The notes under the pieces: generated by a model | Database searches by the model: none | What the model was told of the DNA's origin: nothing | The model's input: the letters and a program-made list of their open reading frames with translations, nothing else | Made by a program: the position numbers and the translations under genes | In this document: positions 29,487 to 40,029 of the stretch, piece by piece | How positions within the stretch are numbered: position 1 is the stretch's first letter | Layout: the number at the start of each line of letters is the position of its first letter | Origin: Sinohyriopsis cumingii | Taxonomy: Eukaryota > Mollusca > Bivalvia > Unionida > Unionidae | NCBI GenBank assembly: GCA_028554795.2 | Contig: CM068838.1 | Location: 94,529,974 to 94,593,973, forward strand | Direction: 5' to 3' | DNA length: 64,000 nucleotides

Positions 29487-29963
29487 ATGTCGTATAGTGT
29501 TGTCGGCGTTACACTAACTGATGGTCAAGTCAAGAAATTACGATCAAAGTCGGCTAAACAATGCGGAACCACAATAACGCTGAAGCCGTCACAGATGGCG
29601 GGTGGTAATCATAAGATATCGTTGACGGCGCGTCAAATAAAACATTTCAATGATGCGATGAAAAATAAAAAGGGTGTTCAAATAGATTTTTCAGCCGCAG
29701 CGATTAAAAACATGGAAAAGACCGGTGGGATATTTCTTCTGTTAGCTGCGATTCCAGCGTTGATTGCCGCGGCCGCACTTGCATTGGCTAATGCGGCGGC
29801 GTTGGGGGCCGTTGGTACCGCGGCGGGAATGGCATTAAAGAAGGCAACCGGGAAAGGCTACAAAAAAAAACGACCCGTAGCCGGAAAGGGTCTAAGACTA
29901 CCGGGGACCCCGTATTCATGGTACTCGGGAAAGGGTCTAAGACTACCGGGAACCGTTTATTAA
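29487..29963 (+). CDS. Minor virion protein with hydrophobic helix and GKGLRLPGT repeats
   Basis: The product is 158 residues. The N-terminal ~75 residues contain two similar modules (LTDGQVKKLRS then LTARQIKHFND, each followed by an F/L-S-x-x-x motif), resembling adintovirus minor virion proteins. Residues 80-117 form a long Ala/Leu/Gly-rich hydrophobic helix able to contact membrane. A basic stretch (KKATGKGYKKKRP) and two copies of GKGLRLPGT follow, encoded by a 45 bp tandem duplication (29883 and 29928). The architecture recalls adenovirus pVI/pX-like internal proteins cleaved by the virion protease; the LPGT-flanking Gly sites could be targets, but that is speculative. Confidence 0.65.
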   Translation: MSYSVVGVTLTDGQVKKLRSKSAKQCGTTITLKPSQMAGGNHKISLTARQIKHFNDAMKNKKGVQIDFSAAAIKNMEKTGGIFLLLAAIPALIAAAALALANAAALGAVGTAAGMALKKATGKGYKKKRPVAGKGLRLPGTPYSWYSGKGLRLPGTVY

Positions 29964-29974
29964 CGCAAGAGTCA

Positions 29975-30415
29975 ATGACTCCCATGTCTAATTTTGATTT
30001 AATAGACGCCGCAAACGCGTTAGCGATAAAAAACTTCAGAGGTGTTTTTATGAGGGATCAATTGCCGGCGGCACCAAGGAATATTGAAACCGGCATAATT
30101 AACCTCGATGGGTCCTCCGGAGCGGGAACTCATTGGGTTGCATACGCGATTGATCCGCGTGCGATCGTCTATTTTGATTCATACGGGTTAGCCCCGCCGA
30201 ACGAGTTCATGCGGTATATCCGGGCGTGCTCAGCCCGGGCGTGTTCAGCCCGGGTTTTTTATTCCACGCTGCCAACACAGCGATTAAGCGACCCACCGAT
30301 ATGTGGCCGTGAGGTATTGAACGTACTCGCGGCGATTTCATCATCGCGGAAACCACCTCATGTGGTTGTAAACGAATACACTAGTGGGGTCGTAGAGGCC
30401 CGGCGGGTTAATTAG
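29975..30415 (+). CDS. Adenain-like cysteine protease (C5/Ulp1 fold)
   Basis: This 146-residue maturation protease would cleave capsid precursors. From the ATG at 29975 the candidate triad is H53 (GTHWVAYA), D68 (YFDSYG) and C110 (PPICGRE), with the oxyanion Gln at 102 (TLPTQRL), in the order expected for adenovirus protease. The frame is open further upstream (ATG 29918), but that would overlap the previous gene by 46 bp; ATG at 29984 is a second choice. A 15 bp tandem duplication encodes ACSARACSAR at about residues 84-93, between the Asp and the Gln, giving a small insertion in a loop. The catalytic set appears intact. Confidence 0.85.
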   Translation: MTPMSNFDLIDAANALAIKNFRGVFMRDQLPAAPRNIETGIINLDGSSGAGTHWVAYAIDPRAIVYFDSYGLAPPNEFMRYIRACSARACSARVFYSTLPTQRLSDPPICGREVLNVLAAISSSRKPPHVVVNEYTSGVVEARRVN

Positions 30416-30429
30416 AAACGCTGTTTTTT

Positions 30430-30441
30430 TTTACAATAACG
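30430..30441 (+). promoter_or_regulatory. TTTACAATAA motif before start codon (3 of 3)
   Basis: A run of T followed by TTTACAATAA (30430-30439) ends two bases before the ATG at 30442, in a 26 bp spacer after the protease gene. Confidence 0.45.
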
Positions 30442-31932
30442 ATGATTGATATTTGGGGACGGCCCATTTTGGCGCTGAAAGAATCCACGGAAACGCCCGC
30501 CGCCGACATAAAAAAACTAATCGAGGATGAAATCGCCGATACGTTGAATTTAACAAGTGTTGACCCGGGCGAAATAGTTGTATTTCAAGACCGCCAGGGT
30601 AAATTGAAATCCAGTAATGTGTCGCTGGATGACGTTTTAACACGACAGCGTGATGCCGCCGAGAACGCTATCGCGTTGTATACCAGAGACGGACGACTCA
30701 AACCGGGTGAACATGTATTGGCGATAACGGATAGGATAACATTAATCCGAGACGGTTTTATAAGGTTAGATAAATCGGTGACCGAACTCGACGCGCGGGT
30801 GAAAAAATCTATCACCGATATACAACTCACTACCGCTAGTTTTTTTGGGACCCCGACGGTAACCGAACCGAATCTTGCAACAATAAAAAATACTATTTCG
30901 GAGTTTACAACGCTGTCGGGCCAATTTTACACGTTACGAAAAAATGTTAACAGGATCGATGACAACTTTGATAAATTCTTTGGTAAAAAAAATACCAAGC
31001 TGGATGAGATCACAATAACTATAAATGATATCACTGCGTATAGACAGGAAATAGAAACAATCAAAACTAATGTTGCAACGAGCAAAGGGAATGTAGACGT
31101 GCATGAACGGGAAATAGGAATAATCGGCGCTAATGTTGCAACGATCATAAATAATGTAGACTCGCATGGACGGAAAATAGAAACAATCAAAACTGATGTT
31201 ACAACGATCATAAATAATATGGACGCGCATACACAGGAAATAGGAACAATCAAAACTGATGTTACAACGATCATAAATAATATGGACGCGCATACACAGG
31301 AAATAGGAACAATCAAAACTGATATTGAAGCGAACAAAAAAAATATAGACGCGTATTGGCGGGGAATAGGATTAATCAAAACTGATGTTGCAGCGAACAA
31401 AAAAGGTATAGACGTGCATACATATGAAATAGGAACAATGAAACTTGATGTTGCAGCGAACAAAAAAAGTATGACCGAGAATACACGGGAAATAGAAACA
31501 ATCAAAACTGATATTACAGTGAACAAGATTAATATAGACGGGTATGCACAGGAAATAAGAACAATCAAAACTGTTGTTGAAGCGATTAAAGACGGACTAT
31601 CGAGAGTAGCAGAGCAATTCGAAAAAATAAAAACCCCTCATGAGAACATCATCAACACAGTATACACAATTCGGCATGGATCATTCACTTGGACTCCTAC
31701 ACAGAATATAGTAAATATTACCGCAACTGTTAAGGGCATTTATCGATTGACACTGGTTTCAGTGATGCAGTTTAATATATTATCGTCGAGTTCATCCGGG
31801 TTTAACAATACAATATCAACAATTATAGACAAGGACGCAACTGAACCGTTTACAATTTATGCCGTTGATAGAAATTTAACCAGGGCAAACATTACATGGT
31901 ATGTGGAATTTGTAGCGAATCTAAGTAATTAA
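30442..31932 (+). CDS. Fibre-like trimeric coiled-coil virion protein
   Basis: The product is 496 residues. The N-terminus (1-200) is mixed, with short helices. Residues 203-391 (31048-31614) are nine consecutive 21-residue units of the form EIGTIKTDVTTIINNMDAHT. Three heptads per unit, with Ile/Val at core positions and Asn in the core, are typical of parallel trimeric coiled coils. The last ~105 residues are beta-rich with aromatic and Thr/Ser content (for example FTWTPTQNIVNITATVKGIY) and look like a globular head. This stalk-plus-head layout matches viral fibres and it precedes the penton-like gene. Attachment to a receptor is inferred from architecture only. Confidence 0.7.
   Translation: MIDIWGRPILALKESTETPAADIKKLIEDEIADTLNLTSVDPGEIVVFQDRQGKLKSSNVSLDDVLTRQRDAAENAIALYTRDGRLKPGEHVLAITDRITLIRDGFIRLDKSVTELDARVKKSITDIQLTTASFFGTPTVTEPNLATIKNTISEFTTLSGQFYTLRKNVNRIDDNFDKFFGKKNTKLDEITITINDITAYRQEIETIKTNVATSKGNVDVHEREIGIIGANVATIINNVDSHGRKIETIKTDVTTIINNMDAHTQEIGTIKTDVTTIINNMDAHTQEIGTIKTDIEANKKNIDAYWRGIGLIKTDVAANKKGIDVHTYEIGTMKLDVAANKKSMTENTREIETIKTDITVNKINIDGYAQEIRTIKTVVEAIKDGLSRVAEQFEKIKTPHENIINTVYTIRHGSFTWTPTQNIVNITATVKGIYRLTLVSVMQFNILSSSSSGFNNTISTIIDKDATEPFTIYAVDRNLTRANITWYVEFVANLSN
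31048..31614 (+). repeat. Nine 63 bp in-frame repeats in the fibre gene
   Basis: Units of exactly 63 bp run without a break. Units 3 and 4 are almost identical at DNA level, which suggests recent unit duplication or conversion, whereas outer units have diverged. Confidence 0.88.
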
Positions 31933-31957
31933 AAACACTAGCTCTTTTAAAATAAAA

Positions 31958-32479
31958 ATGACCACCAGGGTAATTGAATCAGAGGTATCACCAACGTCAC
32001 ATCAATATCGATTCGATACCGCAAAAGAATTCTCCGCGAACTTGAAAACGCTTTCCGAACAATACCGTGCAAAAATAAAAAAATACCGCCGAAAAATAAC
32101 CGCCATCGACGCGGTCGTGTACTCGGTGTCGGGTATAGTAGCCGGTACGGGTGTTATTTTATCCACGGTGACCACGATAGCCCCGATCGCTGTTCCAATC
32201 GCTATCTCCGCGATGACAACAATTGCTGGAGTTGCCAACGCAATCACTAGGAAGATATCATCGTGTTTTCAGAAAAAACTCAACGAGTATACAGTAAAAC
32301 ATCAAATAGTATCCGACGCGTACTCGAAATTATCCGGGTTGATCTCGTTGTCGATTGATAATTTGTTCATATCCGATGTTGAATTCTCCACGATGGTCCA
32401 GTTGTATAGCTCCGCGATGTCAAAAATCGAGGATTTTCAACTGGAAGCCGGAACCACTTCAATGGGCTCTGGTTGTTGA
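31958..32479 (+). CDS. Polinton membrane-active minor protein
   Basis: The 173-residue product begins with a helical charged region (KTLSEQYRAKIKKYRRK), then a long hydrophobic, Gly/Ala/Ile-rich segment (about residues 54-95, two potential membrane spans). It continues with a KKLNEYTVKHQIVSDAY region and ends with an acidic helix containing ISDVEFSTMVQLY. This order (KYRR, hydrophobic core, KKL..KH..I, late D-x-EF) is a familiar pattern in predicted proteins from invertebrate Polintons next to fibre genes. A role in membrane contact or penetration is plausible but unproven. The short AT-rich spacer before it (TTTTAAAATAAAA) may carry its promoter. Confidence 0.6.
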   Translation: MTTRVIESEVSPTSHQYRFDTAKEFSANLKTLSEQYRAKIKKYRRKITAIDAVVYSVSGIVAGTGVILSTVTTIAPIAVPIAISAMTTIAGVANAITRKISSCFQKKLNEYTVKHQIVSDAYSKLSGLISLSIDNLFISDVEFSTMVQLYSSAMSKIEDFQLEAGTTSMGSGC

Positions 32480-32510
32480 AATTAGACACTAAAGACAACG
32501 AATAATAATA

Positions 32511-33830
32511 ATGTCGCTGAACCCCGAAGGGTTTCAATTACTTCAGCGGATCGCGGAGAACACCACTCCGGTACAAACAAGTATGATATCGATAACGTCG
32601 ACGAAACCCGAATTCAGTGTGAACTTTCCATCACCGGTTCCAGTGAAGGAAATAGCGCTGGCAAAATTGCGAGTATATCACAGTTGGCCTAATATCCGAG
32701 CGGACGCATTTAACGGACAACAACCTAATAACTCGCTGGTTTTTGCACGGACAAATAAACCCGATGGGGCCCCAGACTGGAAGGAGGTTACAATACCAAC
32801 TGGGCCATACCAAATAGAACAAATCAATAAAGAATTTCAACGCAGGATAAAATCGATCACAGGAAAAGAATCAAAAATCGCTATTACGGTTCATGAACCA
32901 ACGTTATCGTCGACGATTGAAATAAGCACACCGGGGTATATGGTTGATATTTATAACAGTTCAATAAGAACCATACTAGGATGGCCTGAGAATCCACCTC
33001 ATGAAATCCCCGCGGACCTGCACACGAATGAGCAATCGTATCATGAGATTATTCCCAATTATCAAGATATTTTGTCGATTATAAAAAAAGCGTTCCTATA
33101 CGGCATATTTATATTTCAAGACAGGAATACCATGCAATGGCATTTTCAGTATAGTAAAACTCCTGGATTGGTCGTCGAGTCCACAGTTAATTTAAGTGAT
33201 ATCACTGATGCGTTTGTCGAGATTAATCGTATTTGCCAATTACAACTAGAACAGCTACGGAAAACAAAAGCACGAAAACACGTTGAGGTGTTAAATCAGT
33301 TTATATCAGACATGGAATATATCAATAAACAAATCGTTGGGATAATATCCAATAGCAGAAAAGATAAACAAGAATTCCTAACCGAGTATAATATCGCAGA
33401 AGCCGATTTACCCGATTTCAGGTTTCCAGGATACAACGCGCCAGAACTAAGAAAGTCTCTTAATGATTTTCTCACTCCATCAACTCATATCCTCAGACAC
33501 GATAACGGAGATGATGGTAGGCATATTGCCCCGTACAACGTAAATATCGCATCGGTGATAGCAATCAATCTAGTGTGTGATGTTATCGAAGGGAGTTACC
33601 AGGTGGATACCAAGCAATCAAATCAAGCTCAACAGGGGTATATCCTTTATTCATTTTCACCAACAGCCCCTCCGGGATTTTTAATCGTTGAGAGTCCAAT
33701 TAATCCGGTCTATATGCGATGCCATGATCGGTTTTTAACGAGAATTAATTTTAGACTTACCGATCAGTCAAATAACCTAATTGATCTACAAGAGGAGGAG
33801 TTAGTGATCACTCTGTTTGTAAGATCATGA
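32511..33830 (+). CDS. Penton-like minor capsid protein (single jelly roll)
   Basis: The product is 439 residues. The N-terminal domain has LAKLRVYHSWPNI followed by a spaced NNSLVFAR and PTGPYQIEQIN, the pattern of Polinton penton-like proteins, in which a tryptophan/beta segment leads into an IP.G.Y turn. A central helical insertion lies at about 225-300. The C-terminal portion (about 345-439) reads NVNIASVIAINLVCDVIEGSY, then YSFSPTAPPGFLIVESP, ending with a beta strand ITLFVRS, typical of the jelly-roll edge. It would occupy the capsid vertices. It is the last gene of the element; its stop is 7 bp from the right TIR. Confidence 0.75.
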   Translation: MSLNPEGFQLLQRIAENTTPVQTSMISITSTKPEFSVNFPSPVPVKEIALAKLRVYHSWPNIRADAFNGQQPNNSLVFARTNKPDGAPDWKEVTIPTGPYQIEQINKEFQRRIKSITGKESKIAITVHEPTLSSTIEISTPGYMVDIYNSSIRTILGWPENPPHEIPADLHTNEQSYHEIIPNYQDILSIIKKAFLYGIFIFQDRNTMQWHFQYSKTPGLVVESTVNLSDITDAFVEINRICQLQLEQLRKTKARKHVEVLNQFISDMEYINKQIVGIISNSRKDKQEFLTEYNIAEADLPDFRFPGYNAPELRKSLNDFLTPSTHILRHDNGDDGRHIAPYNVNIASVIAINLVCDVIEGSYQVDTKQSNQAQQGYILYSFSPTAPPGFLIVESPINPVYMRCHDRFLTRINFRLTDQSNNLIDLQEEELVITLFVRS

Positions 33831-33837
33831 GGATCTT

Positions 33838-34090
33838 CATTGTAACCACTTAGCAGCAGGGGGGGCGATGACATCGACGCGGTCGTCGATGTGCTTACCG
33901 GACGCTGACGATGCTGGGGATCGACGCGCAGAAGGTGTTAATTAAACCAAATGACGTTTGGACGATCCCCCAACGACGACGTCGTTTTTTTTTTACCAGG
34001 CGCTGACGACACTAGATCGTTGAGTGCAGAAAGTATTAATTAAGCCAAATGACGATTGGACAAAATGTCGGATTCGCCCCCCCTGCTGCT
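33838..34090 (-). repeat. Polinton 1 right terminal inverted repeat
   Basis: This is the inverted copy of the left TIR. The penton gene stop codon ends at 33830, only 7 bp before the TIR. The internally palindromic part is 33852-34090. Confidence 0.95.
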
Positions 34091-34095
34091 GAACA
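34091..34095. repeat. Target-site duplication of Polinton 1, right (GAACA)
   Basis: This is the right-hand partner of the GAACA at 18050-18054. Host repeat sequence resumes immediately after it. Confidence 0.85.
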
Positions 34096-35998
34096 CACGA
34101 TTTCTTATTGTGTTTTGCGTCATGGACAAGAGGGCAATGAAAAACGATGTTTGAAGTGAAACACGTCATTACTGAGGAATTGTTATCAGAGGTTTAGACG
34201 TTTTAAAGCAAAGCGAACCAAGCGAAAGAAACAAGAACAAACACGCATCTAGACTAAAGTTTCCATTTCAGTCAAATGCAATACACTTTGGTTGACTTGG
34301 ATACTATTAGTATCACAGCACCTTCCCACCAGATACATCACTTTCAATTTCTGCCTACGCCACTGGACGATCTACAACTGGTGACTATGACGTAAGAAAC
34401 TTCATTTTCTGCTTTAAATTGTTTCTACATTGCACGCATATTTTAATTTCGTTGCAAACATTTTCGCCATTGTTCAAAATATCTCTCTCAGTGGTGCTCC
34501 GATTAACTAGCTCTTAAAAAGATCGCTATCTTTCTTATTAATTTGAGTTCGATTCTTTGGAGAGTCAGAAATCTTGGACCTAATCTCATAACCCTAGTTG
34601 CAAGCATTGTTTCAGAGCAGCAAACGCATCGTCTTTGTTTTTTTTTTAAAGCTGCGTTCTTGAAAATGATGTACAGACAATATCTAGCATTCATAGACAG
34701 TAGTAGTCTCTAACGATATTTGCATTTCAGTTTGATGTATAACGTTTCATACATCAGTCATCTTGATTCTACCACACTAAAGCTACAATAGACAGCTTTA
34801 ATAAGAAAAAATGTACCATTTCAACGTTCCCATCTTTTTCATTTTGTCACTTTAACTGCTCAAATGTGTTTGTCTACAAATGAATCTACAACTATTTTAT
34901 AGACGGTTAATGACCTATAATATTTTTCTGACACTAACCAATGTTACATGATACTTGTTGAGTGAATGCATTAATTCAAAGCTCCTGCAACTGACGGTAT
35001 CTCCAGAAAGTAAAGTCTTACAATCACCAATGATAGAATCAGTACTGCAGATTATCTTCCTGTGCGATAGGGCTTTCTCCTCAATAGCACCTTCGAAGTG
35101 CCACTTTCAAAATGTTCTTTTGATTTAGTTTGTTTGTTTATTTTGTTCTATTATTTATGCTATTTTTGCTTTACTTTATTTGGGGGAGGGGGTCGTAGCA
35201 CAGGAAAGTGCGTTATTAGCAATATGTAGTAACATGATGGCATTGTTATATAGTAGTAAGGAAATGGCCCAGCATTTATCCTGTGTATTTGTACAGCAGT
35301 TGATAGTTCCGAAATCTACCTAACGAGCCAGAAATATTATTGGCCTCCATTGATTTTTTGTTTTGTTTTCACAGGTTTTGAAATTTCAGTCTATACAATA
35401 AACTCCTTATAAAACTTTCTGAAATATTTACAGCTGCAACTTAATTATATACGGTGTTTAAAGACGGCCTAAAACTGTGAGGCATTTATTTATCGCCTTG
35501 TAAAGGAAGTAATGTTTTCCTTTCATGTCATAATAGAAAAGAAGGTTTAAAAACGTTTATGGATAGGATTCATATTTTTCATTCAAATCAACAAAAACAA
35601 ATTAATACAGATGTGAGAGCTATAATGTTATGGAAATAAAATTAGACAAGTTGTATATCACTGACAGCCCATTTAGCAGTTTTGTCATTTTACTTTAGAA
35701 AGCCAGACTTAACAATGTTCTGTTGGATTAATCTTTCAACACTATTTCTCTCTTAATCTTTCTCTGTTTGACACTTTCTGACAGCCTTTGCTATTTGGGT
35801 GTCCTTATGGTCAATTGTTAAACACTGTCCTGATTAGCTGAACGAATTTTTAAGGCCACGGTCTACAGTAAATTCTTGAGATTAAGTGTCACATTCAAGT
35901 AAAATAAATCAATATAATATTAATATAATATCAATATAATATCAATATTGATATTAGCCCAAAACGGTTTTATATGTAGCAATGATTAACACGACTAA
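34096..35998. repeat. 4.7 kb tandem repeat, copy 3, right part
   Basis: This continues the repeat unit interrupted at 18054, matching copy 1 from about 8570 and copy 2 from about 13285. It runs to the last shared bases near 35998 with modest divergence and a short expanded AATATCAATATA motif near 35915-35950. Unit homology stops there and no fourth copy follows. Confidence 0.88.
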
Positions 35999-36466
35999 TT
36001 AAAAGATGTCCTGTTCTTTTTGTACAGTCAAAAGTTAATAATCCCCTAAACAATATTGTTCTATAATTATCCGCAACCTCATATCGCTTGTGTAAAAGTT
36101 GAGATATTTAAGTAGGGTGGAACGATTCTTATATTGCAGGGAATATCTTATTTACGTGCCCAATTCAGATTTTAAAGTCAGAGAATTCCGTCCTGCTCTT
36201 CTCTCTTTTTCTGTACAGGTGCTTCATTACTATAGACGTAAAATTGAATCAGCGAATCATGTTTGTAATTTATTTGCACAGCAGAATCCACAATGCTCTG
36301 CCCCAAGAATATTTAAGTATTCTTGTAACAACACTTGATGCGGAAACACAGTGTTCCATTGTTGTGACATGCTATCTCGCGCTTCATAGGAACGTAATTA
36401 ATATTTTAAAGTAATTTTCTTGTTCTTCGCAAATTATCATTTGAATAGCCTTGTGATGCAACTTGG

Positions 36467-36469
<3 letters not shown>

Positions 36470-36541
<72 letters not shown>
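36470..36541. repeat. (AT)n microsatellite
   Basis: About 36 uninterrupted AT units. Overlapping IY-rich ORFs are artefacts. Confidence 0.95.
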
Positions 36542-36543
<2 letters not shown>

Positions 36544-39247
36544 ATATTTCCTGAATCATACCCGGGAAGAAACAAACTGTTGTCTATAACTTTTAATGAG
36601 GTATTAGGTAGTTCATTTAACTGGTCGATGGAGATCATTTTATTTATTAATTAATGAACTATGAGCACAGTCGACAGATGAGTTTGTGAAGGATCAGCCT
36701 TTAATTTCTCAATTTTTACAACGCTGTAAACACGTGCTCAATTTGTCACCTGCAAGAGGTACATTCAGCTTTTGCAATGTTAGCGCAGTGAAGTATATTG
36801 AAATTTGCCAGATCTTTACATGTGCAAGAGAGAGAGAGAGAGAGACAGAGACAGAGAGAGAACAGTAAGAGAGTACGTGATCATGCGTGCATCATAAGTA
36901 AGTTCTCTGCATTTTCAGTAGCAAATTATCTGACAAGATGGAAATATTATAAAATATAATGAACTGTCACGCACAACTTAATCTAATGCAGGATACTTAC
37001 GAAGATTAAAACAAAGCCTGGCACGTGCAGTAAAGGGTGTATAATGAAAGACATTAATAATGTATATCCTAGATTAATCTGTTGACCGATTATTTAACCG
37101 AAGGCCTCTAACTAATAAAAGAAATCAAAGAAATGTAGCCTTAACAGTAGATGCATCCTTTTCATGTATAGACTTTAATAAAAACGTTTACACATCAATC
37201 GTTATTACCAGAAAAATGTGCCGATGCAGCGTCAATGGCAGAGAGGATGAGTAAATATAGCTTGTCTTTGAGCGACAGAAAGAGCCAGGATTTTCATGAC
37301 CATATGGTAGCTAAGCTTTGACCTATAAATTGATCATCTAATTAGCCACAACTTCGAAAGCAATAGAATATCATTATTGAGAATTAATGAAGACGTAACA
37401 ATTCTGAATCTGGATTTTGCTTTAATATCCCAGCATTTCTCAAAACGCGAGTTAAGATTTGGAGCTCCAGAGAGGCTCCTTGAGTTATATGTCAGGAATC
37501 GATAGGACTACGTGCATGACTTACGACATCCAGGCGTAAATATATTTGACTAATATTTTAATCATCCAGTTCCCATGTAGAATCAGACTAGTTATATCCT
37601 TTATCTTTTCATCCCATTTTTTCACGAGTTTCCAAGGTATTGGTCAAAATGTTTTTCTTTATACTCTTATTTTTAATATTTTTCTTTTTCCGCTATACCC
37701 CAGCCTTTAGTAATTTTGCATTTTTACTTAGTCGCATACATCTATAGTTTGATCTGAAATAGCAATATAATTATGTTCTCTTCCATTCGATTCTTTCATT
37801 TTCAAGAGTACAAACTGAGCTTGGCTTTGTGAGACATAGAACAAGGTTAATGCTGAGTACGGTCCGATCTAAGTAATAAATCGACAATGAATATCTTTCG
37901 AATGAACATCATCAAAGCACCAATCCTTCAAAGACGTATTATTTTCACTGATAGTTGTGCAGATTGTGTGTTTAAATGACGTTTGTAACCTAAAGAGGAA
38001 TAAATTCGTATCCATATGTGGCAGATAGTATAGCGAGGGAGCTTTATTTAGATATGTGTCAATAAGTCATCACGTTAGCATCTGAAATTTTGACAAAGTT
38101 CAAGAGACATTATTTAATGATTATTTTCCATTTTATAGTTATTACACTATTTATGTGGCCATATGAGGCTGGTAGACACTGTCCATTGCTCTAAATGTTA
38201 ACTGATAGCTGTGCCTAAAATACCTAATTATGATTTCAAATAGCAAGCAATTTTATTAATGTGTTTAGTCAACAAACAAGCTCTTATGAAATAACCATTA
38301 CAAATGTACAGGAGGCTACATACACTATATACACATATGCTTTCATACCAATGCTGTCGGGCATTTCTGCACACATAAGGTTTCAGTCTCCAATACTGAA
38401 GCAAAATGCACCCCGAATCAGACCGATTGACGAAAATAAAATACGGCTATGCTTACCATTTGAAAAGAGGTCATTGTGTCCAGAATATTCAAAATACTAT
38501 TAATTTTTGACACAGGAGATACCACCCCAGTGTGTTCCTGATATGTTGGCCATTCTGCGCACAGTTTTGAAAAGACGTAATATGTATCCATCGGGCTATA
38601 TAAATGAAATAGATTACTTCGGACTATTTATGCAAGCAGTTCAGTCGAGTAATTAGGTCAGGCTTATAGCGAGTTTTACAAAATTCAATGTAAAAATGCC
38701 AATAAATGGCAAGAAATATTAAGCAAACATTTTATAAAAAAAAGCTATTATGTGGAAGACAAACAACAATGAAGATTATGTAATGTGTTTACAACGTCTT
38801 GTTGATGGGGAAACATTACTAACGGATCTCGAAACACACTATACGCCGGGGAATGTCTTGAGAATTTATGTTCTAGCGGCAAATTGGAAACTTGGATTAA
38901 AATGCAGTATTGTTTCAAGGGATATAGTTCCATCTTTTATATAATGTATTATTTGTATGATTCTAAAAGATGCACAGTAAATCGGATTTTCAGGGTTACC
39001 GGTTCAAGAAGGTCATGGAGTGGGTCTTCATGTTGACATTTAGAAATGACATTTTTATATGCATTTGTAGTCTTAATGTGGGATATTTTTGCACACTTTA
39101 TAAATATCACTTTCTTTAATTAAAGCACGATCGTTCTTTCTTGATATAAAATGAAATTTTGAATAAAAATAACACGTGGTTCAATGTTTACAGAAATGAC
39201 GTATCGTTGCGCAGAATTACCCGACGAGCAGAATTACCCGACATGGT

Positions 39248-39300
<53 letters not shown>
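39248..39300. repeat. (AT)n microsatellite
   Basis: About 26 AT units directly after GACATGGTGG. Confidence 0.95.
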
Positions 39301-39305
<5 letters not shown>

Positions 39306-39944
39306 CCATAGAGGTCATATGTTCAGGCCAAAATAGTCACTGATGTTTGGGTGAGTGATAACCTATCAGCAAGATGTTTAAGGAATCATGACAAACATAA
39401 AATGTTCCTATTTTGTCCCTAGTCAGTTGAGTCACAAACCTTAAGACCCTAAGAATAAAATCTTGAAAATGCTAATAAGCTTATGCATGTGTTTGCTGCG
39501 CAGGAAATGCATTTCCATATTGATAAAAGCGTAAATTATATTTTTTAAAATGACGTTGCATGCATGAATCAAAATGTCAAAAACTTTGAATGCTCGATTT
39601 GTTTCGACTGGCACAAAAGTCATATGGTCACGTGATTATAATATTGCATGTATTTGACGTAGTGTTTGATTTATATATGATACAGTCTCTATCTTTGAAA
39701 AGCGATGACCAATGTTGAAGGAATTATAAATCACTTTAATTTATTCCTGTAAGGAACTTCGGATTAATAATACATTAAGTGACATGAGTTTAAGCTGACA
39801 TTGATAGACTATGACATATGGAAGTACAATTAACGACATTTGAAAAAAAAATATTTTCTTTTCTTGGATTTATCATCACGAATAGTATTTTCCTCCTTAC
39901 ACTAAATATATATAAATAAGACAAATCGCCTGTCCCATCGCAAC

Positions 39945-39952
39945 TATATAAG
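39945..39952 (+). promoter_or_regulatory. TATA box of the secreted structural protein gene
   Basis: TATATAAG lies 85 bp upstream of the start codon. A transcription start near 39975 would leave a leader of about 55 nt. The start codon itself sits in CCCACCATGA, a good Kozak context. Confidence 0.6.
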
Positions 39953-40029
39953 CACCTTGGTCAATGGACACCAGTCGGTCCTGAATGAATTGTCGAATAG
40001 AGGTCCTTCCTTGCAAAGTGCCACCCACC

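Larger units (their letters stand above)
18055..34090. mobile_element. Polinton/Maverick (adintovirus-like) integrated element 1, full length
   Basis: This 16,036 bp element begins AG and ends CT, as Polintons do. It has long TIRs, a target-site duplication, and the diagnostic gene set: retrovirus-like integrase, family B polymerase, packaging ATPase, adenain-type protease, and major and minor capsid proteins. The left half holds replication and integration genes in mixed orientation. The right half from about 25.6 kb is a rightward virion gene block. Stop codons or frameshifts interrupt the ATPase, the PLA2 gene and the polymerase-helicase frame, so this copy is probably not autonomous. All virion genes remain open, which suggests recent integration, possible use of the capsid block, or both. 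Confidence 0.95.
35999..39940. other. Anonymous host DNA between repeat array and structural gene
   Basis: No supportable gene was found. Contents are AT-rich sequence, (AT)n at 36470-36541, a short (GA)n at 36830-36862 and (AT)n at 39248-39300. The small ORFs at 38261-38503 and 38750-38944 show no recognisable domain. Confidence 0.6.
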
